From: DASQWP01 sp050697555
Lineage (GTDB): Bacteria; Actinomycetota; Thermoleophilia; Gaiellales; Gaiellaceae
Reading direction: 5' to 3'
Assembly: GCA_050697555.1 (NCBI GenBank)
Contig: JBOHAD010000028.1
Location: 1 to 29,474, forward strand
Length of the DNA stretch: 29,474 nucleotides
Shown: positions 1-7,017 of the stretch, in pieces
How positions within the stretch are numbered: the stretch's first letter is position 1
Layout of the letters: each line of letters starts with the position of its first letter
Notes under the pieces: generated by a model
What the model saw: the letters and a program-made list of their open reading frames with translations, nothing else
What the model was told of the DNA's origin: nothing
Databases searched by the model: none
Position numbers and translations under genes: made by a program

Positions 1-362
1 CCTGGGGCGGGCCCATCGACCGGACGACCGACGGCCTGCCGTTCTTCGGCCGCCTGCCCGGCCGCGCCCGCGTCGTCTACGGCGTCGGCTTCTCGGGCAA
101 CGGCGTCGCGCCGAGCCTCACGGCGGGGAGGATCCTCGCTTCGAGCGCGCTCGGACGGGACGACGAGTGGTCGGGCTCCGGCCTCAACCGCGGCGTCCCG
201 AGCCGCTTCCCGCCGGAGCCGTTCCGCTTCGTCGGCGGCCTCGTCGTGCGCGAGGCGGTCCGCCGGAAGGAGACGCGCGAGGACGACGCCAAGAGCGTCG
301 ACCCGCTCACGCGGGCCGTCGCGCGCCTCGCGCCGGCCGGATTCTTTCGCGTCGAACGCTGA
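1..362 (+). CDS. FAD-dependent oxidoreductase (DAO family), C-terminal part
   Basis: The frame is open from the left edge and stops at TGA 360-362, giving about 119 residues. The segment DGLPFFGRLPG followed by VYGVGFSGNGVAPSLTAGRI is the C-terminal FAD-contacting region of D-amino-acid-oxidase/glycine-oxidase-type flavoproteins, where the GFSGNG-type turn and the following helix hold the flavin. These enzymes oxidise amines or amino acids to imines with reduction of FAD. The substrate cannot be told because the N-terminal Rossmann motif and most of the substrate domain lie outside the window. It converges with the next gene, with 5 bases between the two stops. The family is fairly sure; the specificity is unknown. 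Confidence 0.8.
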   Translation, partial: WGGPIDRTTDGLPFFGRLPGRARVVYGVGFSGNGVAPSLTAGRILASSALGRDDEWSGSGLNRGVPSRFPPEPFRFVGGLVVREAVRRKETREDDAKSVDPLTRAVARLAPAGFFRVER

Positions 363-367
363 GCATC

Positions 368-667
368 TCAGTCGAGCTCGAGCCCGAAGCGGGGGAGACG
401 CTTGCGGACGAGGTGGTTGAAGACCTCCTCGTACTCCTCGGCCGCTTCCTCGTCGAGGGTGCGCGCGTAGCCGTCCCGGTACTCGAGGAGCGACTCCCGG
501 GCGGAGTCGACGAGGTCGACGTAGTCGCCGTAGCGCTCTTCCGCCTCGTCGCGCGGTGCGCGATCGTAGGAGCTGAGCGCCGCCTCGCAGTCGCGGATCA
601 GACCGGCGTACTCCTGCTCGAAGAGTTCGAGCTGCCGCTCCACGAGATCAACGAAGCGCCCGCGCAC
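368..667 (-). CDS. Conserved-looking hypothetical protein, 99 aa
   Basis: A 99-residue acidic, helical protein rich in Glu, Asp, Arg and Tyr, with no signal peptide or membrane segment. I do not recognise a family. It looks real because its GTG start (665-667) lies exactly 6 nt after a TAGTGT box on the minus strand, the same spacing seen at ispG and dksA here, and because codon choice matches its neighbours. It is divergent from the EEP/MBL/PLP trio and shares the promoter, so it may be co-controlled with them. The even run of charged residues suggests a helical bundle or coiled coil; the function is not predictable. Confidence 0.7.
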   Translation of the reverse strand: MRGRFVDLVERQLELFEQEYAGLIRDCEAALSSYDRAPRDEAEERYGDYVDLVDSARESLLEYRDGYARTLDEEAAEEYEEVFNHLVRKRLPRFGLELD

Positions 668-684
668 CTTCCTACACTAGTCGC
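668..684. promoter_or_regulatory. Symmetric divergent leaderless promoter
   Basis: The heptamer TACACTA (673-679) reads TACACT on plus and TAGTGT on minus, so one near-palindromic element supplies a -10 box in both directions. The spacer is 6 nt to ACG 685 on plus and 6 nt to GTG 667 on minus. Sequence-symmetric bidirectional -10 elements are a known bacterial promoter type. That both transcripts are leaderless is inferred from the spacing seen at other genes in this window. Confidence 0.6.
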
Positions 685-1407
685 ACGCCGCGCCTGCTCG
701 TCCGCACCTGGAACCTCTACCACGGGAGGACGTTTCCGCCCTCCCCCCGCCTGCACCTTGAGCGTATGGTGCGTCTCGTGACCGCCGACGCACCCGACGT
801 GGTCGCGCTCCAGGAGGTGCCGCTCTGGGCGGTGAGGCGGCTGGAGAGCTGGAGCGGAATGCCCGCCGCCTGGGCGATGACGATGCCGGCCGTTCTCGGT
901 CCGCTCGCCCACCGCGTGACCGACCTCGACCCGCGGCGCTTTCGCTCGAGCTTCACCGGCCAGGCGAACGCGCTCCTCGTCAACCCGCACTTCGACGCGG
1001 GGCGGCATCGCCGCCTCGTGCTCAACCCGGGGCTTCCGCGGCGCGAGTGGCTCCTGCGCGGCGGCCAGCGGCGGGTCTGCCAGGCCCTCGAGGTCGAGGC
1101 GCGCGGCGAGCGCGTCGTCCTGGCGAACCTGCACGCGTCGAACAGCCCCGACCGGCGGCTCGTCGGCGAGGAGATCGAGCGGGCGGCCGGTTTCCTCGCG
1201 GACGCCGACCTCTGCGTTCTCTGCGGGGACTTCAACGTCGCCCGCCACTCGGTGCCCGGATTCACTGAGCCGATCGACGGGATCGACCAGGTGCTCGTTC
1301 GCGGCGCCGCCCTCGAGCGCGGACCCGAGCCGTGGCCCGAAGAGCGGCGACGGGTCGACGGCTTCGTCCTCTCCGACCATGCCCCCGTCGAGGCGGTGGT
1401 CGCGTAG
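685..1407 (+). CDS. Endonuclease/exonuclease/phosphatase (EEP) family protein
   Basis: About 240 residues with the ordered EEP (DNase I/AP-endonuclease-like) motifs: RTWNLYHGR near the N-terminus (metal-binding Asn), ALQEV near residue 40 (catalytic Glu), LANLH near 147, CGDFNV near 181 (Asp/Asn pair) and SDHAPV near 230 (Asp-His). It should be a metal-dependent phosphodiesterase or phosphatase; the substrate is not predictable. The first ordinary in-frame start is ATG 766, but that would delete the essential WN motif. Upstream in frame there is no ATG, GTG or TTG, only ACG 685 and CTG 694. ACG 685 is 6 nt after TACACT, so I place the start there. It is followed 2 nt later by the MBL gene. 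Confidence 0.8.
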   Translation, partial: TPRLLVRTWNLYHGRTFPPSPRLHLERMVRLVTADAPDVVALQEVPLWAVRRLESWSGMPAAWAMTMPAVLGPLAHRVTDLDPRRFRSSFTGQANALLVNPHFDAGRHRRLVLNPGLPRREWLLRGGQRRVCQALEVEARGERVVLANLHASNSPDRRLVGEEIERAAGFLADADLCVLCGDFNVARHSVPGFTEPIDGIDQVLVRGAALERGPEPWPEERRRVDGFVLSDHAPVEAVVA

Positions 1408-1409
1408 CC

Positions 1410-2852
1410 ATGGCTCTCAGGTACGTCGGCAAGACGTCCTCCTTCAAGGTCTCGCTTCGCGAGGGACGGGAGCCGCGGAGCAAGCTCGTCACCACCCTCC
1501 TCTGGGGCGATCCGCTCCACGTGGTCGAAGAGGACGGCGACTGGGTGCGCGTTCGCGCCCGCGGCAAGCGTCCGGGCTGGCTCCGGAGGGAGGTCGTGGC
1601 AGACGAGAGCCTCCTCGAGATCTACGTCATCGACGTCGGCCAGGGGGACGCCGTCCTCCTGAAGACGCCGGACGACCACTGGCACCTGATCGACGGCGGC
1701 GTCGAAAACGCGCGCCAGATGACGAAGAAGGGAGCCGCCAACTTCGTGCGCTGGAAGTTCCTCGAGGATCTCCGCGAAGAGAGGGTCACCCTCACGAACG
1801 TGATCCTCACGCACGCGGACGCAGATCACTACGGCGGGCTCGTCGACCTGCTGGGCGGCTGGCTCCCCTTCCACGCGCCGTTCCCCGTCGACGTCGGCTG
1901 CTTCGTCCACGGCGGCCTCGCCCGCTTCCGCACACGTCCAGCGCTCGGCAGAACGCGCGGCGGCCGCGTCGGCGCCTTTCCGGTGGAGCGAGGCCTGAGC
2001 CGCGACGACGACTTCCTGGTCGAGCTGCTCGACGACCTCGAGACGTTCGCGAGTCCCCCGAGGGAGCTCCAGCCGGGCTTCGCGCGGCTGGCGGAGGCGG
2101 TGGCCCGCTCGGCCCGGACGGCCCGCCGGATCTCGCACCGCGACGGCCACCTGCCCGGCTACGGGCCGGGGGACGGAGAGGTCACGATCCGCGTCCTCGG
2201 CCCGATCCTCGAGAGCATCCAATTCGGCCACAAGGGCCTCCGCGTGCTCGGGAGCGACTCCGTCACGCTCAACGGACATTCGATCGTGCTTCGCCTCGAG
2301 TACGGCCAAGCGAGCGTCCTCCTCACCGGCGACCTCAACACGCCCTCGCAGGAGCTCCTCCTCAGCTACCACGGGCCGGAGGCGTTCGCCGTCGACGTGG
2401 CGAAAGCCTGCCATCACGGCTCCGAGGACGTCCACCTCGACTTCCTGCGGGCGATGCAGGCGCGCGCAACCGTCATCTCCTCCGGTGACAACGAGGACTA
2501 CTCCCACCCGCGTCCCGCCCTGATGGGCGCCTCGGCGCACCTCGGCCGGGGAGCACGCGGGCGCACGAGCCGGGAGCTGCTTCCGCCTCTCGTGTACTCC
2601 ACCGAGCTCGCCCGCTCGGTCAGGCTGGCCTACGCGCTCTCGGTGCGGCCCGGGCTGCTCGCCGACGTCGAGGTGGAGCTGCCCAGCGAGCGCTGGCCGT
2701 TCCGGCGCCTGCGGCACACGCCGATCTCGACGGACCTGATCTACGGTCTCGTGAACGTGCGCACGGACGGAGAGCACGTGCTCTGCGGGACGATGGAGGA
2801 GAGCGGCAAGGACTTCGACGTCAAGGTCTTCCAGGCCGGAGTCGACGTCTGA
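1410..2852 (+). CDS. SH3-like domain plus metallo-beta-lactamase-fold hydrolase (ComEC C-terminal type)
   Basis: 480 residues. Residues 1-65 look like a bacterial SH3 domain (VEEDGDWVRVRARGKRPGWL). From about 72 an MBL fold of the ComEC/Rec2 C-terminal type begins: IYVIDVGQGDAVLL, the zinc motif THADADHYGG near 135, a GDLNTPS loop near 307 (Asp ligand), CHHGSEDVH near 333 and SSGDNEDYSHPRP near 360. There are no membrane segments, unlike ComEC, so it is a soluble hydrolase, possibly acting on nucleic acid or a phosphodiester. ATG 1410 sits 2 nt after the EEP stop, which implies co-transcription and perhaps a shared substrate. The last ~100 residues are not assigned to a known domain. Confidence 0.8.
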   Translation: MALRYVGKTSSFKVSLREGREPRSKLVTTLLWGDPLHVVEEDGDWVRVRARGKRPGWLRREVVADESLLEIYVIDVGQGDAVLLKTPDDHWHLIDGGVENARQMTKKGAANFVRWKFLEDLREERVTLTNVILTHADADHYGGLVDLLGGWLPFHAPFPVDVGCFVHGGLARFRTRPALGRTRGGRVGAFPVERGLSRDDDFLVELLDDLETFASPPRELQPGFARLAEAVARSARTARRISHRDGHLPGYGPGDGEVTIRVLGPILESIQFGHKGLRVLGSDSVTLNGHSIVLRLEYGQASVLLTGDLNTPSQELLLSYHGPEAFAVDVAKACHHGSEDVHLDFLRAMQARATVISSGDNEDYSHPRPALMGASAHLGRGARGRTSRELLPPLVYSTELARSVRLAYALSVRPGLLADVEVELPSERWPFRRLRHTPISTDLIYGLVNVRTDGEHVLCGTMEESGKDFDVKVFQAGVDV

Positions 2853-3943
2853 GGACCGAGAGCCTCGACCTGTCGGCGGTCCGCGCCGAGCTGCCGGTGC
2901 TCGCCCGCTTCGCCTACCTGAACGCGGGCACGTTCGGGCCGCTGCCGCGGCGCAGCGCTTCGGCGATGGCGGACGCCGTCGTGCGCGACCTTCAGCTCGG
3001 GCGCTCGAGCCACGCGTTCTTCGAAAGCGGGCTCGCGCTCCGCGAGGAGGTGCGCGAATCCCTCCGGCTCCTGCTCGGCGCGGCAGAAGGATCGATCGCG
3101 CTCACGGCCTCGACGACCGAGGCCTGCAACGTCGTCCTCGGCGGCCTTCGCCTCGGGCCGGGCGACGAGGTCGTGACGACGGACTCCGAGCATCCCGGAC
3201 TCTTTGGAGGCCTCGTGGCCTCTGGAGCGACGCTGCGCGTGGCGGCGATCCGCGAGCGACCCGCAGACGAGGCGCTCGCCGCGCTCGAGGCGGAGCTCTC
3301 CGAGCGGACACGCCTCATCGCCGTCTCGCACGTCTCCTGGCTGACCGGGGCCGTCCTGCCCGTGAGCGACCTCGCCGGGCGCGGCATCCCCGTCCTCGTG
3401 GACGGTGCTCAGGCGGCGGGGGCGATTCCGGTCGACGTCGCGGAGCTCGGCTGCGACTTCTACACCGTCTCGGCGCAGAAGTGGCTGCTCGGGCCGGACG
3501 CGACGGGCGGCCTCTACGTGCGCCCGGAGCACGTCGAGGAGCTGCGGCTGGCCATGCCGTCGTTCCTCTCGTGGCAGCACCCGGACTACGTGCCGAAGCC
3601 GGACGCCGCCCGCTTCGACCCCGGCTGGATTCCGATCGCCTCGCTGGCCGGCCTGACGGCGTCGCTCACGTTCGCCGCGGAGGCCGGAGAGGAGCGCTTC
3701 GCGCGCGCCCGCGACGTGGCCGAGCGCTGCCGCGAGCTCCTCGCGCAGGGGGTGGAGGTCGTGACCGAGCCGGACCAGGCGACGCTCGTGACCTTTCGGG
3801 CGGACGAGCCCGAGGCGCTCGTCGGGCGCCTCGCCGAGGCAGACGTCGTCGTCCGCGACCTCCCGGGAACGGGGTGGGTACGCGTCTCCTGCGGCTGGTG
3901 GACGAGCGACGACGACCTCGAGCGCCTCGTGGCCGCGCTCTGA
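2849..3943 (+). CDS. PLP-dependent aminotransferase class V (cysteine desulfurase/selenocysteine lyase-like)
   Basis: Fold-type I PLP enzyme of the class V group. FAYLNAGTFGPLP is the N-terminal substrate loop, TTDSEHPG carries the His that stacks on PLP, LVDGAQAAGAIPVD holds the Asp/Gln pair, and SAQKWLLGP holds the Schiff-base Lys near residue 211. The reaction could be desulfuration, deselenation, epimerisation or lyase chemistry. The first ordinary start is GTG 2897, but the family helix (SAVRAELPVLARFAYLNAG) runs in frame back to CTG 2849. That CTG overlaps the MBL stop as CTGA, so I place the start there. It is the last gene of the EEP-MBL-PLP run. Confidence 0.8.
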   Translation: MRTESLDLSAVRAELPVLARFAYLNAGTFGPLPRRSASAMADAVVRDLQLGRSSHAFFESGLALREEVRESLRLLLGAAEGSIALTASTTEACNVVLGGLRLGPGDEVVTTDSEHPGLFGGLVASGATLRVAAIRERPADEALAALEAELSERTRLIAVSHVSWLTGAVLPVSDLAGRGIPVLVDGAQAAGAIPVDVAELGCDFYTVSAQKWLLGPDATGGLYVRPEHVEELRLAMPSFLSWQHPDYVPKPDAARFDPGWIPIASLAGLTASLTFAAEAGEERFARARDVAERCRELLAQGVEVVTEPDQATLVTFRADEPEALVGRLAEADVVVRDLPGTGWVRVSCGWWTSDDDLERLVAAL

Positions 3944-4029
3944 ACGACGGTTGTGTTCCACCAGCACGAAGTCTGCGGCCCTCTCCCCAAGCCGTTTCTC
4001 TCCCTGCAAGGGCACCCGCGAGCTTGTGC

Positions 4030-4361
4030 GTCTGAAACACAAGCCCCGTTCGCCGGTGCCGACTTCAAGCGCAAGGCGACGAAGTGGCGCTGCCCCACGG
4101 GTAGGTGTTCGCCCAAGAGCGTTTTGGGTCAAGGCTGACCCTTCGCACCCCGCTCGTCCCCGTGGAACGAAGCGCTGGCGCGATCTCTACCGTGGTCGCG
4201 GCGCCGTCGAGCGCGAGTTTGGTCGCTTGAAGAACGAGTACGGGCTGTCCCCGCTTCGCGTCCGTGGCATCGAGCAGGTCGCCCTCCACGCCGACCTGAC
4301 GATGCTCGCCCGCCTCAGCATGGCGCTCCCCCGAGCGCGAGCCGTCCCGCTCGCCGCGTAA
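4030..4361 (+). pseudogene. DDE transposase C-terminal remnant, frameshifted
   Basis: Three pieces of one transposase C-terminus lie in order but in different frames. KHKP comes first. GADFKRKATKWRCPTG, then CSPKSV, follow in a second frame. WVKADPSHP and then RWRDLYRGRGAVEREFGRLK and LRVRGIEQVALHADLTMLARL follow in a third, ending at TAA 4359-4361. VEREFGRLK carries the last acidic residue of the DDE triad of IS1182/IS4-like elements. The second shift falls at a T4 run (4122-4125), consistent with one added T. The N-terminal two thirds is absent and I saw no clear terminal inverted repeats. It is a dead insertion-sequence fragment. Confidence 0.8.
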
Positions 4362-4365
4362 CCCG

Positions 4366-4536
4366 TCAGTTATGCGGACCCGACAGCCAGACAGCCATCG
4401 TCTCGCGGAAAGACCTACGCTCTCGCGGCTCCGGATCGCCGAGGTAGCGATGCGTCGGGCGACGAAGTAGCCGGATCGCCGCGACCATGAGAACAACAAT
4501 GATGACTAGGCCGCCAAGTGCAAGCGCCGTCTCCAA
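4366..4536 (-). CDS. Small single-pass membrane protein, hypothetical
   Basis: From TTG 4536 the product is 56 residues: one hydrophobic helix (LALGGLVIIVVLMVAAIRLL) and then a basic/acidic tail with RRPTHRYLGDPEPRERR. A TTG further upstream at 4587 would add 17 basic residues. I prefer 4536 because TACTAT (4547-4552, minus) lies 10 nt before it. The base composition is less GC-rich than the surroundings, consistent with accessory DNA next to the IS remnant. No family is recognised and the call is tentative. Confidence 0.4.
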   Translation of the reverse strand: METALALGGLVIIVVLMVAAIRLLRRPTHRYLGDPEPRERRSFRETMAVWLSGPHN

Positions 4537-4546
4537 GCCTGCTCTG

Positions 4547-4552
4547 ATAGTA
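4547..4552 (-). promoter_or_regulatory. Putative -10 box TACTAT
   Basis: On the minus strand TACTAT is followed after 10 nt by TTG 4536. It fits the TANNNT pattern of the window but with longer spacing, so the support is weak. Confidence 0.3.
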
Positions 4553-4596
4553 GAGGGGCGTCGGCGTTTCGCCAATCGATTCGTCAAGCCCTCCCA

Positions 4597-5107
4597 CTAG
4601 GGGCCGGCCGCGGCTTCGCCGAGGAGGAGCTCGACGATCACGACGTCTCGCCACTCGCCGTCCAGCTTCGCGTGCCGGCGGTAGACGCCGACCTCGCGGA
4701 AGCCGAGGCGTCGGCAGAGAGCGAGGCTTGATTCGTTCTCGGGGAAGACGCGTGACACGACCTTCCAGAAGCCGCGGGACTCCGCCTCGCGGACGAGCGC
4801 TTCCATCGCCGCCCGGCCGGCGTCGCGGCCACGCTCGGCCCGGGCGACGTAGACGGAGAACTCGGCGACGCCCGCGTACGCCTCGCGCTTCGGCCGGTAG
4901 GGCGGGGCCGACGCCCAGGCGACGACGGCGCCGCTCTCGTCCTCGACGACGACGAGCGGGAAGCCGTCCTCGAGCCAGGCGGCGACGTCCTCGGCGGATC
5001 GCGGCCGCGTCTCGAACGTCGCCAGGCGATCCTGGATTGCCTTCCTCGTAGATGTGCGCGATCGCGGCCGCGTCCACTGGACCGGCGGAGCGGGCCCGGT
5101 ACGCCAC
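4597..5107 (-). pseudogene. GNAT N-acetyltransferase (ArsN1/phosphinothricin acetyltransferase-like), frameshifted
   Basis: GTG 5107 opens AYRARSAGPVDAAAIAHIYEEG. The family then expects IQDRLATFETRPRS, which is found only after dropping one base near 5037-5038 (GGCAATCC read as GGCATCC). The restored frame gives AWASAPPYRPKREAYAGVAEFSVYV by pieces, the acetyl-CoA loop region ERGRDAGRAAMEALV, then FWKVVSRVFPENESSLALCRRLGFREVG and a stop at 4597. The IYxEGIxDRxATFET pattern is typical of ArsN1-type and phosphinothricin-type acetyltransferases, which acetylate amino-acid-like toxins. The start is 3 nt after the HD gene stop, so they form one transcription unit. The shift may be a true mutation or a sequencing error. 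Confidence 0.7.
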
Positions 5108-5110
5108 GGC

Positions 5111-5674
5111 CTACGCTGCGCGGAGCCCGAGCTCGGCCGCGATCGGCCGCATGGCCGCGATCACGTTCCGGATGTGCTCGTCCAGCTCGACGCCGATGAG
5201 CTCGGCGCCCGCGTAGACCTCGTCCCGGTGGACGCCGGCCGCGAAGGAGGGCTGCTTCAGCTTCTTCTTGACCGACTTCGGCTCGAGGGTCTCGATCCCG
5301 TCGGGCCGGACCAGCCCGCAGGCGTGGACGAAGCCCGCGAGCTCGTCGCAGGCGAAGAGCGTCTTCTTGAGCTGCGTGTCCCGCGGCAGCTCGAGATGCT
5401 CCGCGTGCGAGAGCACGGCCTCGACGAGCTCTTCCGGGTAGCCCTCTTCCCGGAGGATGGGCGCGCCGTCCTGCGGATGCTTGTCGAGCGTGGGGTGCAT
5501 CTCGTAGTCGAAGTCGTGCAGGAGCGCGGTCGCCCGCCAGAGCTCCTCGTCTTCCCCGGCCTCGCGGGCGTACGCGCCCACGCAGGCCTCCACGGCGAGC
5601 GCATGGCGCCGGAGAGCCTCGCTCTTCGTGTACCTGGTCAGCGTCTCCCAGGCGCGGGCGCGGGTCACGTCCAT
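5111..5674 (-). CDS. HD-domain (HDIG-type) phosphohydrolase
   Basis: 187 residues. The HD signature is visible: the first metal His in RRHALAVEAC, then ALLHDFDYEMHP with the His-Asp pair, then SHAEHLELPRD. Such stand-alone HDIG proteins are metal-dependent phosphohydrolases of nucleotides or related phosphates; the exact substrate is unknown. The C-terminal part carries a Lys-rich stretch (SVKKKLKQPSF) common in this subfamily. The ATG (5672-5674) lies 11 nt from a TATCGT box on the minus strand that overlaps the murA -10 box, so the gene is divergent from murA and shares its promoter region. The broken GNAT gene follows after 3 nt. Confidence 0.85.
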   Translation of the reverse strand: MDVTRARAWETLTRYTKSEALRRHALAVEACVGAYAREAGEDEELWRATALLHDFDYEMHPTLDKHPQDGAPILREEGYPEELVEAVLSHAEHLELPRDTQLKKTLFACDELAGFVHACGLVRPDGIETLEPKSVKKKLKQPSFAAGVHRDEVYAGAELIGVELDEHIRNVIAAMRPIAAELGLRAA

Positions 5675-5684
5675 GGGGACCGCG

Positions 5685-5691
5685 TACGATA
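5685..5691. promoter_or_regulatory. Overlapping divergent -10 boxes, HD gene and murA
   Basis: TACGATA reads TACGAT (5685-5690) towards murA GTG 5704 and TATCGT (5691-5686) towards the HD gene ATG 5674. The spacings are 13 and 11 nt, implying leaders of only a few nucleotides. It resembles the symmetric element at 673-679. Confidence 0.5.
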
Positions 5692-5703
5692 GCCTGCGCC
5701 GCC

Positions 5704-7017
5704 GTGCCCGAGACCGCCGTGTCCGATGCCCTGATGGAGGCCTTCGTCATCGAGGGCGGCCGCCCGCTCTCGGGCTCGATCCGCGCGGCTGGGAACAAGA
5801 ACGCGGCGCTCCCCATCGTCGCGGGCGCGCTCCTCGCGGAGGAGCCGGTCACGCTCACGAACGTCCCGGCCATCCGCGACGTCGAGACCATGCTCGAGCT
5901 CGTCGCCGACCTGGGCGTCGACGTGGACGTGGGCGGCGACGGGCGCGTGCGCATCCACGCCGCCGACCTGCGCAAGCACGAGCTCGACGAGGAGCTCTGC
6001 ACCCGCATCCGGGCGTCCATCCTCCTCGCCGGGCCGCTCCTCGCGCGCTTCGGCGAGGCGATCGTCCCGCCGCCCGGCGGCGACGTCATCGGGCGCCGGC
6101 GCCTGGACACGCACATCCACGCCTTCTCCCAGCTTGGCGCAGACATCCACGCCAACCGCCGCTTCCACATGCGGGCCGAGCGGCTCGTCGGTGCGTCCAT
6201 CTTCCTCGACGAGGCCTCCGTGACCGGCACCGAGAACGCCATCATGGCGGCAACCCTCGCCGGGGGCGAGACGATCATCGCCAACGCCGCCTGCGAGCCG
6301 CACGTGCAGGACCTCTGCGGATTCCTCGTCGCGCTCGGGGCGGACATCGAGGGCATCGGCTCCAACGTCCTCCGCATCCGCGGGGTCGACCGGCTCGGCG
6401 GCGGCGAGTGGCGCGTCTGCCCGGATCACATCGAGGTGGCGAGCCTGATCGGTCTCGGCGCGGTAACCGAGGGCGAGATCGTGATCGAGGACGCGGTCCC
6501 CGAACACCTGGCCGGCGTCTGGCCGGGCTTCGAGCGCCTCGGGATCACCTGTCATGTGGACGGCTCCTCCGTGCGCGTGCCCGCGCGCCAGGAGCTGCTC
6601 ATCCGCGACGACCTCGGTTCGCAAATCCCCAAGATCGAGGACGGCCCCTGGCCCGCCTTCCCGGCCGACCTGACCTCGATCGCCGTGGCGGTCGCCACCC
6701 AGGCGCGGGGCACCGTGCTGATCTTCGAGAAGATGTTCGAGAACCGGCTCTTCTTCGTCGACAAGCTGGTCGGAATGGGTGCTCGCATCATCCTCTGCGA
6801 TCCCCATCGTGCTGTGGTGAGCGGGCCCTCCCGTCTCTACGGCGAGCGGCTCTCCAGCCCCGACATCCGCGCCGGCATGGCGATGCTGATCGCGAGCCTG
6901 TGCGCGGAGGGCCGCTCGACGATCGGGAACATCCGCGAGATCGACCGTGGGTACGAGCGGATCGACGAGCGCCTGCGTGCGCTCGGAGCCGGGATCGAGC
7001 GGGTAGAGGGAGCATGA
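5704..7017 (+). CDS. murA: UDP-N-acetylglucosamine 1-carboxyvinyltransferase
   Basis: 437 residues, the usual MurA length (EPSP synthase fold). It transfers enolpyruvate from PEP to UDP-GlcNAc, the first committed step of peptidoglycan synthesis in the cytoplasm. GNKNAAL near residue 31 holds the conserved Lys-Asn pair. The active-site loop reads PPPGGDVIGRRRLDTH, with Asp127 (codon 6082-6084) where most MurA have Cys. That change occurs naturally in Mycobacterium tuberculosis and Chlamydia and prevents covalent attack by fosfomycin. DRGYERIDERLRALGA is the typical C-terminus. The start is GTG 5704; ATG 5734 is an alternative. The stop overlaps the ridA start by 4 nt. Confidence 0.95.
   Translation: MPETAVSDALMEAFVIEGGRPLSGSIRAAGNKNAALPIVAGALLAEEPVTLTNVPAIRDVETMLELVADLGVDVDVGGDGRVRIHAADLRKHELDEELCTRIRASILLAGPLLARFGEAIVPPPGGDVIGRRRLDTHIHAFSQLGADIHANRRFHMRAERLVGASIFLDEASVTGTENAIMAATLAGGETIIANAACEPHVQDLCGFLVALGADIEGIGSNVLRIRGVDRLGGGEWRVCPDHIEVASLIGLGAVTEGEIVIEDAVPEHLAGVWPGFERLGITCHVDGSSVRVPARQELLIRDDLGSQIPKIEDGPWPAFPADLTSIAVAVATQARGTVLIFEKMFENRLFFVDKLVGMGARIILCDPHRAVVSGPSRLYGERLSSPDIRAGMAMLIASLCAEGRSTIGNIREIDRGYERIDERLRALGAGIERVEGA

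Noticed and set aside
717..2777. 686-codon open frame on the minus strand
   Set aside because: It lies across the EEP and MBL genes, which have clear family motifs; its translation is Arg/Asp/Val/Glu-rich with no domain. It is a high-GC antisense shadow.
1410..2852. ComEC competence protein
   Set aside because: Only the MBL part is present; there are no membrane helices or competence domain, so a DNA-uptake role is not supported.
2849..3943. NifS/IscS-type desulfurase feeding Fe-S assembly
   Set aside because: No iscU, sufU or other Fe-S genes are nearby and the substrate motif is not specific, so only the class V family is called.
4122..4125. T4 run as a programmed frameshift of a live IS
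   Set aside because: The N-terminal two thirds of the transposase is absent and a second break lies upstream, so decay is the simpler reading.
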